A DNA stretch of 64,000 nucleotides. Source: CAJXYS01 sp913063035 (GTDB lineage Bacteria > Pseudomonadota > Alphaproteobacteria > Rhodobacterales > Rhodobacteraceae). Positions 1-8,458 of the stretch are shown piece after piece. Within the stretch, counting starts at the first letter, position 1, and each line of letters begins with the position of its first letter. A model generated the notes under the pieces. The model did not search any database and was not told the DNA's origin. It saw only the letters and a program-made list of their open reading frames with translations. Location of the stretch: assembly GCF_050586465.1 (NCBI RefSeq), contig NZ_JBOCEG010000001.1, forward strand, positions 186,001-250,000. The letters run 5' to 3'. The position numbers were made by a program, and so were the translations under genes.

Positions 1-46
1 GGGCCGGGCCGTAGTCCATGGTCTCGAAGATCTCTTTCACGGTCAT
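1..46 (-). CDS. Aldehyde dehydrogenase family protein, N-terminal fragment
   Basis: Only the first 15 codons are inside the window (MTVKEIFETMDYGPA); the gene runs off the left edge. It begins 4 bp after the deoC stop on the same strand. The pairing of deoC with a downstream aldehyde dehydrogenase that oxidises the acetaldehyde released by the aldolase is common in Rhodobacterales, and the N-terminus resembles that group. Identity is therefore inferred from context plus a very short sequence. Confidence 0.5.
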   Translation of the reverse strand, partial: MTVKEIFETMDYGPA

Positions 47-50
47 GGCC

Positions 51-1103
51 TTACCCCATCGGATGGCGGTAGCCGGCCGAGTAATGGCCGGTGACATGGT
101 GTTCAAGCTGGCGCTCGATATCGCCCAGCAGGCTCGAGGCGCCGAAGCGGAAGAGATGCGGGCGCAGCCAGTCGTCGCCCAGTTCCTCTTTCATCAGGGT
201 CATCCAGGTCAGCGCATCCTTGGCCTTGGAAATTCCGCCCGCCGGCTTGAAGCCGACGGCGTGGCCGGTGCGCGCGCCGTAGTCGCGGATCGCGCGCAGC
301 ATGGTCAGCGAGACGGGCAGGGTGGCGTTGACGGGCTCCTTGCCGGTCGAGGTCTTGATGAAATCGGCCCCGGCCATCATGCACACAAGGCTCGCCCGGG
401 CCACGTTGCGCAGCGTGCCGAGCTCCCCGGTGGCCAGGATCGCCTTCACATGCGCGGGGCCGCAGGCCGCGCGAAAGGCGTGCATCTCGTCATAGAGCGC
501 CTGCCAGTCGCCGGTCAGCACGTGGCGGCGCGAGATCACGATGTCGATCTCGTCCGCGCCGGCCTTTACCGACTCCTCGATTTCCGCGATCCGGAGATGC
601 AGCGGCGAGAGCCCGGCCGGAAACCCCGTCGAGACCGCCGCGACCGGGATACCGCTGCCCGCAAGCGCGGCGACCGCGGGCGGCACCATTTCGTGATAGA
701 CGCAGACCGCCCCCGTGGTGAGCTTCGTCCCGGTCATCCCGAGCGCCTCCAGCAGGTCGTCGCGGACCGGGTGGCGCGCCTTGGCGCAGAGCCGCCGCAC
801 GCGGCCCGGCGTGTCGTCTCCCGCGAGCGTCGTCAGGTCGATCAGCGTGATCGCGCGCAGTAGCCACGCGGCCTGCCAGTCCTTCTTGACCGACCGCCGC
901 CCCGGCAGGGTCTTCGCGCGGCGTTCGATGGCGCTGGTATTGGCCTGCACGGCAGCGACCCAGTCCAGATCGAGCGCGGTCCCGGGGTTGCGCTGTGGCT
1001 GGACCTGGGGCAGGTCGGGCACCTTGGCCCCGGCCTGCGCGTGGGTGGACGTCTGCACGGGGAAAGCCCTCGTCTCGGCTGCCATCGCGGCGGAGCGTTG
1101 CAT
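51..1103 (-). CDS. deoC: Deoxyribose-phosphate aldolase
   Basis: Class I aldolase that splits 2-deoxyribose 5-phosphate into glyceraldehyde 3-phosphate and acetaldehyde in cytosolic deoxynucleoside catabolism. The product is 350 residues. The Schiff-base lysine lies in FIKTSTGK at about residue 250, and the phosphate-binding stretch GFKPAGGIS follows near 290. It is longer than the roughly 260-residue E. coli enzyme because of an N-terminal extension of about 80 residues, a form known in alphaproteobacteria. ATG at 1103 is used; an in-frame ATG at 1085 is also possible, as neither has a strong Shine-Dalgarno. A probable aldehyde dehydrogenase gene starts 4 bp downstream. Confidence 0.93.
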   Translation of the reverse strand: MQRSAAMAAETRAFPVQTSTHAQAGAKVPDLPQVQPQRNPGTALDLDWVAAVQANTSAIERRAKTLPGRRSVKKDWQAAWLLRAITLIDLTTLAGDDTPGRVRRLCAKARHPVRDDLLEALGMTGTKLTTGAVCVYHEMVPPAVAALAGSGIPVAAVSTGFPAGLSPLHLRIAEIEESVKAGADEIDIVISRRHVLTGDWQALYDEMHAFRAACGPAHVKAILATGELGTLRNVARASLVCMMAGADFIKTSTGKEPVNATLPVSLTMLRAIRDYGARTGHAVGFKPAGGISKAKDALTWMTLMKEELGDDWLRPHLFRFGASSLLGDIERQLEHHVTGHYSAGYRHPMG

Positions 1104-1140
1104 GGAAGCCGGGGCGTTTCAAGCTGCCCGGCGCGCGGGG

Positions 1141-1935
1141 TCAGTCCTGCCGGATCGCCCGCCCGGCGGCGAGTGCGACGGCGAAGCCGGCCGCAGCGAC
1201 CGCGACGATCGTGGGCCCTGTGGGGGTGTCCCAGTGAAAGGACGCCCCAAGCCCGGCCAGCGCCGCCCCGGCGGCGAAGAGCGCGGCGAGCGCGGCCATG
1301 CCTTCGGGGGATCGGGCAAAGCTGCGCGCCGCGGCGGCCGGGATGATCAGCATCGAGGCGATCAGCAGCGCCCCCACCACCTTGATCGCCACCGCGACCA
1401 CCAGCGCCAGCGCCAGGGTCAGCACCATCCGCTCGCGCCGGGGATCGATGCCCGAGGCGAAGGCGAGATCGGCGTTCAGGGTTGCCGTCAGCAGCGGCCG
1501 CCAGCGCCAGGCCAGCAGCCCGAGGACCGCCGCCGCGCCGCCCCAGATCACCGCCAGGTCGGCGCGGCCCACCGCGAGAATGTCGCCGAAGAGATAGCCC
1601 AGCAGGTCGACCCGCACGCCGTCGAGAAGCGAGACCGCCACCAGCCCCAGCGCAAGGGTCGAATGCGCGACGACCCCGAGCAGCGTGTCGGTGGAATGGG
1701 CGCGCCCGCCAAGGCCGGCCACCACCGCCGCGGCGGCGAGGGCCACGGCCAGAACGCCTGCGAAGATCGAGATCTCCAGCGCCAGCGCCAGCGCGACGCC
1801 GAGGATCGCGGCATGGGCCGTCGCATCCCCGAAATAGGCCATGCGCCGCCAGACGACGAAACAGCCCAGCGGACCGGCGGCCAGCCCGAGTCCGACGCCC
1901 GCCAGCGCCGCGCGCAGGAGGAAATCGTCCAGCAT
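1141..1935 (-). CDS. znuB: Zinc ABC transporter permease
   Basis: Inner-membrane permease of the high-affinity ZnuABC zinc importer; 264 residues, the usual length for this ABC-3 family. The sequence is almost entirely hydrophobic, with multiple predicted membrane spans and the conserved early segment GDATAHAAILGVAL. Its start codon overlaps the znuC stop (TGATG), so it is the last gene of zur-znuC-znuB. The divergent znuA gene supplies the binding protein. Manganese-type ABC-3 permeases look similar, but the linkage to zur and a His-rich ZnuA favours zinc. Confidence 0.93.
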   Translation of the reverse strand: MLDDFLLRAALAGVGLGLAAGPLGCFVVWRRMAYFGDATAHAAILGVALALALEISIFAGVLAVALAAAAVVAGLGGRAHSTDTLLGVVAHSTLALGLVAVSLLDGVRVDLLGYLFGDILAVGRADLAVIWGGAAAVLGLLAWRWRPLLTATLNADLAFASGIDPRRERMVLTLALALVVAVAIKVVGALLIASMLIIPAAAARSFARSPEGMAALAALFAAGAALAGLGASFHWDTPTGPTIVAVAAAGFAVALAAGRAIRQD

Positions 1936-2675
1936 CAGCCGTCCCCCGGCCCGTGGGCGTGGGCATGTTCGTGCCCGTGATCGTGCTCATGGCGGTAGAG
2001 CGCCATCGTCCCGCCGGTGCCCGGCCCGAACAGCGCACGGTATTCCGGCGCGGCCGAGACAACGGTGGGCGTGCCCTCGCAGCAGACATGGCCGTTGATG
2101 CAGATCACCCGGTCCGAGGCGCTCATGACGACGTGGAGGTCGTGGCTGACCATCAGCACCGCGCAGCCGGTTTCGGCCCGAACCTGTTCGATCAGCTTGT
2201 AGAATTCCGCCGTGCCCGGCTGGTCGAGGCTTTGCGTCGGCTCGTCCAGGACGAGGATGTCCGGGTCGCGCAGCAGCGCCCGGGCCAGCAGAACCCGCTG
2301 GAACTGCCCGCCCGAGAGCCCGCGCAGGCTGCGGCCGACCAGGCCCGGTAACCCGACGCGTGCGAGCACGGCCGCGACGGCCTCGGGCGGCTGCGGATCC
2401 GGCAGGTCGAGGAACCGGCCGACCGTGACCGGCATCGTTTCGTCGAGGTGAAGCCGTTGCGGCACATATCCGATCGAGAGCCCGGGCGCCCGGCGCACGC
2501 GGCCCCGCGCGGGGCGGAGCGCGCCGACCAGCGTGCGGATCAGCGTCGATTTGCCGGACCCGTTCGGTCCGACCACGGTGACGATCTCGCCGCGCGCGAT
2601 CCGGAAATCCACGGCCTCCAGCACGGTTTGACCGCCCAGCCGGACGGTGACGTTCTCGGCGTCGATCAGGCTCAT
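1935..2675 (-). CDS. znuC: Zinc ABC transporter ATP-binding protein
   Basis: Cytoplasmic ATPase of the ZnuABC zinc importer, 246 residues. Walker A is GPNGSGKST at about residues 36-44, the signature is LSGGQFQRV near 140, and Walker B is ILVLDEPTQ. The C-terminus ends in a His-rich tail (HEHDHGHEHAHAHGPGDG) of the kind seen in zinc-linked proteins. The start overlaps the zur stop by 4 bp and the stop overlaps the znuB start, which indicates tight translational coupling. Confidence 0.94.
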   Translation of the reverse strand: MSLIDAENVTVRLGGQTVLEAVDFRIARGEIVTVVGPNGSGKSTLIRTLVGALRPARGRVRRAPGLSIGYVPQRLHLDETMPVTVGRFLDLPDPQPPEAVAAVLARVGLPGLVGRSLRGLSGGQFQRVLLARALLRDPDILVLDEPTQSLDQPGTAEFYKLIEQVRAETGCAVLMVSHDLHVVMSASDRVICINGHVCCEGTPTVVSAAPEYRALFGPGTGGTMALYRHEHDHGHEHAHAHGPGDG

Positions 2676-3169
2676 GGGCGCGGCTCCGGCGCGGTGCAGG
2701 CCGGGCAGAGCCCGACCGCCTCGATCACGGTGCGGTCGATGGCGAAGCCCAGCGCCGCCGCCGCCGCGTCCAGCTCCGTGCGGGCCGCGGCGCTGTCGGC
2801 TTCGGCGACCGAGCCGCAGTCATGGCAGATCAGGAAGGCGGGCGCATGGGCCTCGCCGGGATGCATGCAGGCCGTGAACGCGTTGAGCCGCCGGATCCGG
2901 TGGGCAAAGCCGTTCTCGACCAGGAAATCCAGCGCCCGGTAGGCGACCGGCGGCTGGTGGCCGAGTCCTTCGGCGGCGAGACGCTCCAGCACGTCGTAGG
3001 CGCCCATGGCCGCGTGGGTCTCGAGCAGGATTTCCAGCACCCGGCGCCGCACCGGCGTCAGGCGCAGCTTTTCCCGGTCGCAGACCGCCTCGACGCGCGC
3101 GATCACGCCGGCCACGCAGCCGGCGTGGTCATGGCTCTCGAAGGCGACGGAGTGAACAGGGGCGGACAT
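2672..3169 (-). CDS. zur: Zinc uptake regulator, Fur family
   Basis: Zinc-responsive repressor of the Fur family, 165 residues. The N-terminal winged helix contains RRRVLEILLETHAAMGAYDVLERL. Two CxxC pairs (about residues 115/118 and 155/158) form the usual structural zinc site. It heads the zur-znuC-znuB operon and diverges from znuA across 78 bp containing a near-palindrome matching a Zur box. Location and cysteines separate it from the Irr-type Fur protein at 12.1 kb. Autoregulation is likely but inferred. Confidence 0.92.
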   Translation of the reverse strand: MSAPVHSVAFESHDHAGCVAGVIARVEAVCDREKLRLTPVRRRVLEILLETHAAMGAYDVLERLAAEGLGHQPPVAYRALDFLVENGFAHRIRRLNAFTACMHPGEAHAPAFLICHDCGSVAEADSAAARTELDAAAAALGFAIDRTVIEAVGLCPACTAPEPRP

Positions 3170-3184
3170 GGCGACTTTCTGATT

Positions 3185-3197
3185 GTTATAGTATTAC
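3185..3197. promoter_or_regulatory. Zur-box-like palindrome
   Basis: GTTATAGTATTAC is a 13-bp inverted repeat with one mismatched pair, in an AT-rich island within otherwise GC-rich DNA between zur and znuA. Alphaproteobacterial Zur operators have this GTTATNNNATAAC-like form. A single site here could control both divergent transcripts. Confidence 0.65.
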
Positions 3198-3247
3198 ATA
3201 TCATATATGCAGGAGCCGTTCCCGGCAATAGACAAGGCGAGACCGCG

Positions 3248-4258
3248 ATGAAACCCCTTTTTCCAGTGCTAGCGAGCTTTTCCGTGTTCTTCTCCGGCGC
3301 CGTCGCGGCGGACCCGCCGCGCGTCGTCGCGGACATCCCGCCGATCCATGCGTTGACCGCGCGGGTGATGGAGGGGGTCGCGGATCCCGATCTCTTGCTG
3401 CGGCCCGGTGCCTCGCCCCATGACTACGCGATGCGCCCTTCCGAGGCACGGGCCCTGTCCGAAGCCGATATCGTGTTCTGGGTCGGCCCGGTCCTGACCC
3501 CCTGGCTCGACGAGGCGCTGGACACGCTTGGCGGCACGGCCGAGATCATGACCCTGTCGGAAACGCCCGGACTCGCCCGCCTCGAAATGCGCGAGGGCGC
3601 GACATTCGAGGCCCATGATCACGACCACGCCCATGACGACGACGACCACGGTCATGACGATGACGACGACCACGCCCATGACGACCATGCTCACGACGAC
3701 CACGGTCACGACGACGATCACGACACTCACGACCATGGCGCGATCGACCCGCATCTCTGGCTCGATCCGGCGAATGCCGCGCTCTGGCTGAACGCCATCG
3801 CGGCGGCCCTGTCGGCCGCGGACCCGGAGAATGCCGACACCTATCGCAGCAACGCAGCCCTGGCCGAGGAGGAACTCGAAGCGCTGGTCGCGGAGACGGA
3901 TGCACGGCTGGCCCCGGTGCGCGGCCTGCCCTTCGTGGTCTTCCACGACGCCTATCACTATTTCGAGGCGCGTTTCGATATCGAGGCCGCGGGCGCGGTC
4001 TCGGTCTCCGATGCGACGGACCCGGGTCCGCGCCGCGTGGCCGAGATCCGTGACCTGATCCGCGACACCGGCGCGGCCTGCGTGTTCACCGAACCCCAGT
4101 TTCCGCCGCGGCTCGTCGACACGCTGATCGAGGGCAGCACGGCGCAGACCGGAACGCTCGACCCGCTGGGCGCGGATCTCGCGCCGGGGGCGAAACTCTA
4201 TCCCGCGCTCATCCGCGGCCTCGCCGACGGGATGATCGACTGCCTCGGGACGCGCTAG
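3248..4258 (+). CDS. znuA: Periplasmic zinc-binding protein ZnuA
   Basis: Solute-binding component of the zinc ABC importer, 336 residues. A signal peptide ends near residue 21 (SGAVAA). Cluster A-I SBP landmarks include the helix PPIHALTARVM and the ligand loop DPHLWLDP near 168. Between them is a loop of about 44 residues (121-164) made almost only of His and Asp, the metal-collecting loop typical of ZnuA. The ATG at 3248 is chosen because it gives the signal peptide; longer in-frame starts run back through zur. It diverges from zur-znuCB and probably shares the Zur operator. A hairpin follows the stop. Confidence 0.94.
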   Translation: MKPLFPVLASFSVFFSGAVAADPPRVVADIPPIHALTARVMEGVADPDLLLRPGASPHDYAMRPSEARALSEADIVFWVGPVLTPWLDEALDTLGGTAEIMTLSETPGLARLEMREGATFEAHDHDHAHDDDDHGHDDDDDHAHDDHAHDDHGHDDDHDTHDHGAIDPHLWLDPANAALWLNAIAAALSAADPENADTYRSNAALAEEELEALVAETDARLAPVRGLPFVVFHDAYHYFEARFDIEAAGAVSVSDATDPGPRRVAEIRDLIRDTGAACVFTEPQFPPRLVDTLIEGSTAQTGTLDPLGADLAPGAKLYPALIRGLADGMIDCLGTR

Positions 4259-4276
4259 CCGGTGTTGACGCCACCG

Positions 4277-4301
4277 CCGGCCCGGCAGTAGGCCGGGCCG
4301 G
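4277..4301 (+). terminator. GC-rich hairpin after znuA
   Basis: A perfect 10-bp stem (CCGGCCCGGC / GCCGGGCCGG) with a 5-nt loop lies 18 bp after the znuA stop. No T-tract follows, so it may be a weak or Rho-assisted terminator, or an mRNA-stabilising structure. Confidence 0.45.
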
Positions 4302-4340
4302 TGCCGCGGGCGGGCCGCGGCGGAATCGCCGGAGACCCAG

Positions 4341-5249
4341 ATGACAGACGACGCAGGCGCAGTGGACTGGATCGCCGCGGACTGGGGCAACACGCGGCTC
4401 CGGGCCTGGGCGATGTCCGCGGGGGGCGAGGTGATCGGCCAGACGACCGGTCCCGGTGTCGCCGCGCTTTCCGGGGCGGGGTTCGCCCCGGCCCTGGCCG
4501 ACCGGATCGGGCACTGGCTGGCCGATGGCCGGCGGACGCCCGTCCTGGCCTGCGGCGCGATCGGGTCGCGCGAGGGCTGGACCGAGATCCCCTATCGCAA
4601 GGTGCCCTGCACCCCGCGCGCCGAGGCCCCGCCGCCCGAACTGCCCTGCGACGACCCGCGCATCGCGCTGCGTATACTGCCGGGGCTCTGCCAGGACAAC
4701 CCGGCGGCCGTCATGCGTGGCGAAGAGACCCAGATCGCCGGGTTCCTCGCCGGCCGGCCGGATTTCGACGGTGTGCTCTGCCTGCCCGGCACGCATAGTT
4801 TCTGGGTTCAGATCAGCGCCGGCGAGGTGGTGAGTTTCCAGAGCTTCATGACGGGAGAGCTGTTCGACCTGCTGGCCGCGCGCTCGATCCTGCGCCACGG
4901 CATGGGGCAGGGCGGCTGGGAGGCCGGGGCCTTCCGCACGGCGCTCGACGACGCGCTGTCGAAACCCGAGCGCGTGGCGGCACGGCTTTTTGAACTGCGC
5001 GCCGAATACCTTCTGAAAGACCTCGCCCCCGAGGCCGCCCGGGCGCGGCTGTCGGGGCTCCTCGTCGGGATCGAACTGGCCGCCGCACGGCCCTACTGGC
5101 TTGGACAAGAGGTCGCCGTGATCGCCGGGGAAGGGCTCGCCGGGGTCTATGGCGCGGCGCTGACAGCGCAGGGAATGCCGCCGGCAAGCGAGGATTCCGG
5201 GCGCATGGTGCGCGCCGGGCTCGCCCGCATCCGGGCCACGCTCGACTGA
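4341..5249 (+). CDS. dgoK: 2-dehydro-3-deoxygalactonokinase
   Basis: Sugar-acid kinase that phosphorylates 2-keto-3-deoxygalactonate in the De Ley-Doudoroff galactose route; 302 residues, the family length. The N-terminal phosphate-binding segment DWGNTRLRAW and the motif CLPGTHSFWV near residue 150 are characteristic. The partner aldolase DgoA and a sugar-acid transporter are not adjacent, so the gene is an orphan here. ATG at 4341 is preceded by a GGAGA-type ribosome site. The 3-prime end faces the convergent dehydratase gene. Confidence 0.88.
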   Translation: MTDDAGAVDWIAADWGNTRLRAWAMSAGGEVIGQTTGPGVAALSGAGFAPALADRIGHWLADGRRTPVLACGAIGSREGWTEIPYRKVPCTPRAEAPPPELPCDDPRIALRILPGLCQDNPAAVMRGEETQIAGFLAGRPDFDGVLCLPGTHSFWVQISAGEVVSFQSFMTGELFDLLAARSILRHGMGQGGWEAGAFRTALDDALSKPERVAARLFELRAEYLLKDLAPEAARARLSGLLVGIELAAARPYWLGQEVAVIAGEGLAGVYGAALTAQGMPPASEDSGRMVRAGLARIRATLD

Positions 5250-5256
5250 CCCGGGC

Positions 5257-6237
5257 TCAGCCCGTGCCGAAACGCTCCAGCGCGGCCGTGTAGGTCGCGG
5301 CGTCCGTGTTTCCCCCGGTGGCGACCACGATCACCGTGTCCCCGGCGACCGCATCCGGCTGGAACAGCGCCGCGGCCAGCGCCACCGCGCCGCCCGGTTC
5401 GAGTACGATCTTCAGCCGAAGAAAGGCCTGGGCCATTGCGCGCAGGCAGTCCTCGTCGCTGGCCACGATCCCCGGGCCGCAGAGTTTCCGCAATATCGGA
5501 AAGGTGAGCTGCCCCGGTTCCGGCGTCATGATCGCGTCGCAGATCGAGCCGGTCAGCCGGTCGTTGCCCAGGACGCGCCCCGCCGCGAGCGAGCGGGCCG
5601 TGTCGTCGAAGCCTTCGGGTTCGCAGGGCCGCGCGCGCAGCCCCGGTGCGCGGGCCTCCAGCGCCAGCGCGATGCCGGCGGTCAGGCCGCCACCGCCGCA
5701 ACAGACCAGGACGTCGGCCTCGGTCACCCCGGCCGCGGCGGCCTGCTCGGCGATCTCGAGCCCGCAGGTGCCCTGGCCCGCGATCACCTCCGGTTCGTCA
5801 TAGGGCTTGATGAGCGTCAGCCCGCGATCCGCGGCCATGCGGTCGCCGATCTCCTCGCGGGACTCGCGCGCGCGGTCGTAGAGCACGACCTCCGCGCCCA
5901 GCGCGCGCGTGTTCTCGATCTTGAGCCGCGGTGCATCCGACGGCATCACGATCACTGCCGGCGCGCCGAGCGCCGCCGCGGCACGCGCCACGCCCTGCGC
6001 ATGGTTGCCCGAGGAATAGGCGATCACGCCCGCCCGGCGCGCGGCCGCGTCCAGTGCCGAGACCGCCGCCCAGCCACCCCGCGCCTTGAACGAGCCCGTG
6101 TGCTGCAGGCATTCGGGCTTCACCAGGACGCGCTGCCCGGCAAGCCGGTCGAGAAACGGCGAGGACAGGAGCGGCGTGCGCCGCACATGGCCCTCCAGCC
6201 GCGCGGCGGCGGCCTCGATCATGGTGATGTCGGTCAT
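5257..6237 (-). CDS. PLP-dependent threonine/serine dehydratase family protein
   Basis: Fold-type II PLP enzyme of 326 residues, probably deaminating threonine or serine to 2-oxoacids. The PLP lysine is in TGSFKARG (about residue 51), the substrate loop is SSGNHAQGVA and the phosphate-binding loop is CGGGGLTAG. There is no C-terminal ACT-like regulatory domain, so it matches catabolic dehydratases or serine/threonine racemases rather than biosynthetic IlvA. ATG at 6237 overlaps the upstream stop as ATGA; a TTG 6 bp earlier is less likely. Last gene of a three-gene overlapping set with an alpha/beta hydrolase and a dehalogenase-type HAD. Confidence 0.85.
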   Translation of the reverse strand: MTDITMIEAAAARLEGHVRRTPLLSSPFLDRLAGQRVLVKPECLQHTGSFKARGGWAAVSALDAAARRAGVIAYSSGNHAQGVARAAAALGAPAVIVMPSDAPRLKIENTRALGAEVVLYDRARESREEIGDRMAADRGLTLIKPYDEPEVIAGQGTCGLEIAEQAAAAGVTEADVLVCCGGGGLTAGIALALEARAPGLRARPCEPEGFDDTARSLAAGRVLGNDRLTGSICDAIMTPEPGQLTFPILRKLCGPGIVASDEDCLRAMAQAFLRLKIVLEPGGAVALAAALFQPDAVAGDTVIVVATGGNTDAATYTAALERFGTG

Positions 6238-7061
6238 TGGCAACGGTCCAGGAATTCGCGGATCACCGTCAGGCTCTCCGCTTCGTCGAGAAAGGGGACA
6301 TGGGCGCGGCCGGGCACCTCGGCGAAGAGCATGTCCGGGCGCCGCCGGCGCATCTCGTCGGCAACGCGGCGCGAGAGAAGATCGGAGTTCGCACCGCGGA
6401 TCAGTGCCACCGGCAGCCCTTCCAGCGCGTCGAAGAGCGGCCAGAGATCCGGTTGCTCGCCTTCGAAGGCGGCCAGGAAAGACTGCCGCAGGCCGGGATC
6501 GTAGTTGATGCGCAGCCCGTCCGGCGTCTCGTCGAAATGGTGGCGCACCTCGTCCAGCCAGCGGCCCGCGGGGACGTCCGAGAAACCGGTCATCAGCGCG
6601 GGCATGGCGGCGGCGGCGTCCGCGTGGCTCCCGAAGGCGGGATTCCGGCCCACATAGTCGAAGATCTTCTTAAGCCCGGCGCGCTCGATTTCCGGGCCGA
6701 CGTCGTTCATCAGCAGCCCCGCCAGGCGATCCCTGGCCGTGGCGGCGAGGAAGAGCCCGATCAGCCCGCCACGGGACGTGCCGATCACCGCGGCCCGCTC
6801 GAGACCGAGATGGTCCAGCAGTTCGAGCGCATCGCGGGCCTCCACGGGGACCGCGTAGCTCATCGGGTCGTCGGACCACGCCGACTGCCCGCGGCCGCGG
6901 TAGTCCATGCGGATCAGCCGCCCGCCGTCAAGCTGCGCCGCCATGTAATCGAAATCGGAGGCGTTGCGGGTGAGCCCTGAAAGGCAGAGCACGGGCAGGC
7001 CCGCGCCCTCGTCGCGGTAGGCAATGCGCAAGCCGTCGGAACTGGTGAAAAACTGCGTCAT
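6234..7061 (-). CDS. Alpha/beta hydrolase
   Basis: Cytosolic alpha/beta hydrolase fold protein of 275 residues, substrate unknown. The nucleophile elbow is GTSRGG (about residue 95), preceded by the oxyanion-region strand LPVLCLSGLTRNASDFDYM; a C-terminal His is in GRAHVPFLDE. The start at 7061 overlaps the stop of the upstream haloacid dehalogenase gene (ATGA), and its stop overlaps the following dehydratase. Physical coupling suggests one small catabolic operon, but no pathway can be assigned. Confidence 0.85.
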   Translation of the reverse strand: MTQFFTSSDGLRIAYRDEGAGLPVLCLSGLTRNASDFDYMAAQLDGGRLIRMDYRGRGQSAWSDDPMSYAVPVEARDALELLDHLGLERAAVIGTSRGGLIGLFLAATARDRLAGLLMNDVGPEIERAGLKKIFDYVGRNPAFGSHADAAAAMPALMTGFSDVPAGRWLDEVRHHFDETPDGLRINYDPGLRQSFLAAFEGEQPDLWPLFDALEGLPVALIRGANSDLLSRRVADEMRRRRPDMLFAEVPGRAHVPFLDEAESLTVIREFLDRCQ

Positions 7062-7747
7062 TCCACCCCCGCGAGCGCCGGGATGCCCGTCAGGTCCGGC
7101 AGGACGTGCTGCGGCGTCCAGGGCAGGCGATCCATCGGGTCGCCCGCGCGGTTCACCCAGGCCGTGGTAAAGCCGAAGCCGCTGGCCGCGGCCGCGTCCC
7201 AGCCGTTGGACGACACGAACAGCACCTCGTTCCGGTCGCAGCCGAAGCGCTGACCGACGAGATCGTAGACCCCGGCATGGGGCTTGAAGACGCCGACGCT
7301 TTCCACGCTGAGCACGTCGTCCAGCATGTCCCCGAGCCCGGCGGAGTCGACCGCGCCGGCCAGCATGGCGGGAGAGCCGTTCGACAGGATCGCCGTGGTG
7401 CGGCCTGCCGCCTTGAGCGCGCCGAGCATTCCGGGCACTTCCGGGTAGGCCGCGAGTTCCCAGTAAAGCGCGAGCAGGCGTTCGCGCAGTTCGGCCTGGC
7501 CGTCGAGCCCGGTCTTCTCCAGCGCCCAGTCGAGCCCGTTCTGCGTGACCTCCCAGAAATCCGCATGCGTGCCCGATACGGCCCGGAGCCAGGTATACTG
7601 CAGCTGCTTCTGCCGCCAGTGCTCGGCCAGCTCCCGCCACCGTGCGGCCAGCGCGTCCCGACCGGGTTCGCCGGCGGCCTCGCGGGCCGCGGCGGCGACG
7701 TCGAACAAGGTGCCGTAGGCGTCGAATACGCAGGTGGTGACGGGCAT
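7058..7747 (-). CDS. Haloacid dehalogenase, type II (HAD superfamily)
   Basis: HAD-superfamily hydrolase of 229 residues most like L-2-haloacid dehalogenases. The nucleophile Asp is in motif I VFDAYGTLFD (about residues 7-16). Motif II is in ILSNGSPAML, and the acidic/late motif is FVSSNGWDAAAASGFGF, as in type II dehalogenases. Whether the substrate is a haloacid or a phosphate ester is not settled by sequence. It is the first gene of the overlapping operon that continues with the alpha/beta hydrolase and the PLP dehydratase. Confidence 0.83.
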   Translation of the reverse strand: MPVTTCVFDAYGTLFDVAAAAREAAGEPGRDALAARWRELAEHWRQKQLQYTWLRAVSGTHADFWEVTQNGLDWALEKTGLDGQAELRERLLALYWELAAYPEVPGMLGALKAAGRTTAILSNGSPAMLAGAVDSAGLGDMLDDVLSVESVGVFKPHAGVYDLVGQRFGCDRNEVLFVSSNGWDAAAASGFGFTTAWVNRAGDPMDRLPWTPQHVLPDLTGIPALAGVE

Positions 7748-7923
7748 CTCTCCTCCTCCTCGGGGGCGAACTCTTGCACAGCCCCGGCGCGGTTGATACC
7801 CCGATTCCCGCCCCGAGGGTTTACATAAGCGAGATCGTGTTTACCTTGGGTCCGAACCCCGGAGAACCTGCGCCTGCGCGCGCGGCCTCTCAAATCAACC
7901 CTCCCAAAAACAGAGAGTACCTC

Positions 7924-8352
7924 ATGACCCAGGCAAAGCCGGGCGACAAAGTCCGCATTCATTATACCGGCACGCTGAGCGACGGATCGACCTTCGACTC
8001 TTCCGAGGGACGCGACCCGCTGGAATTCACCGTCGGCTCGGGCGAGATCATCCCCGGCCTCGACAAGGAGGTCGAAGGCATGGCAGTCGGCGAGGCCAAG
8101 TCGGTCACCGTCGCCGCCGCCGAGGCCTATGGCGACCACGATCCCGGCCGCACCCAGGCGGTGCCGCGCGACCAGGTGCCGGAGCACATCCCGCTGGATA
8201 TCGGCACCCAGCTTCAGCTGCAGACGCCGGACGGCCAGGCCGTCGCCGTGAGCGTGGCCGAGGTGACCGAGGACGAGGTCGTCCTGGACGCCAACCACCC
8301 GCTCGCCGGCAAGGATCTCAACTTCGCCGTCGAACTGGTCGAGATCGTCTGA
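7924..8352 (+). CDS. FKBP-type peptidyl-prolyl isomerase, SlyD-like
   Basis: Folding helper catalysing proline cis-trans isomerisation; 142 residues. It has the FKBP start VRIHYTGTLSDGSTFDSS, the IF (insert-in-flap) arrangement with AYGDHDPGRTQAVPRD, and NHPLAGKDLNFAVELVEI near the end, all typical of SlyD-type proteins. The His-rich metal-binding tail of E. coli SlyD is absent, and no signal peptide is seen, so it is probably cytosolic. ATG at 7924 follows a 176-bp intergenic region. A GC hairpin follows the stop. Confidence 0.92.
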   Translation: MTQAKPGDKVRIHYTGTLSDGSTFDSSEGRDPLEFTVGSGEIIPGLDKEVEGMAVGEAKSVTVAAAEAYGDHDPGRTQAVPRDQVPEHIPLDIGTQLQLQTPDGQAVAVSVAEVTEDEVVLDANHPLAGKDLNFAVELVEIV

Positions 8353-8359
8353 TCGCGAC

Positions 8360-8390
8360 GGCCCGGGCCGGTGGGCCCGGGCCCCCGATT
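8360..8390 (+). terminator. Hairpin terminator after the FKBP gene
   Basis: Perfect 10-bp stem GGCCCGGGCC / GGCCCGGGCC (8360-8369, 8374-8383) with a GGTG loop, 7 bp after the stop. Only a short ATTT follows, so termination strength is uncertain. Confidence 0.55.
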
Positions 8391-8458
8391 TCGCGCGCCA
8401 ACGCCGCCGGAATCATGTATCCTCGTGGCTCTGAGTACGAGTTCGAGGAGCGTTTTCC

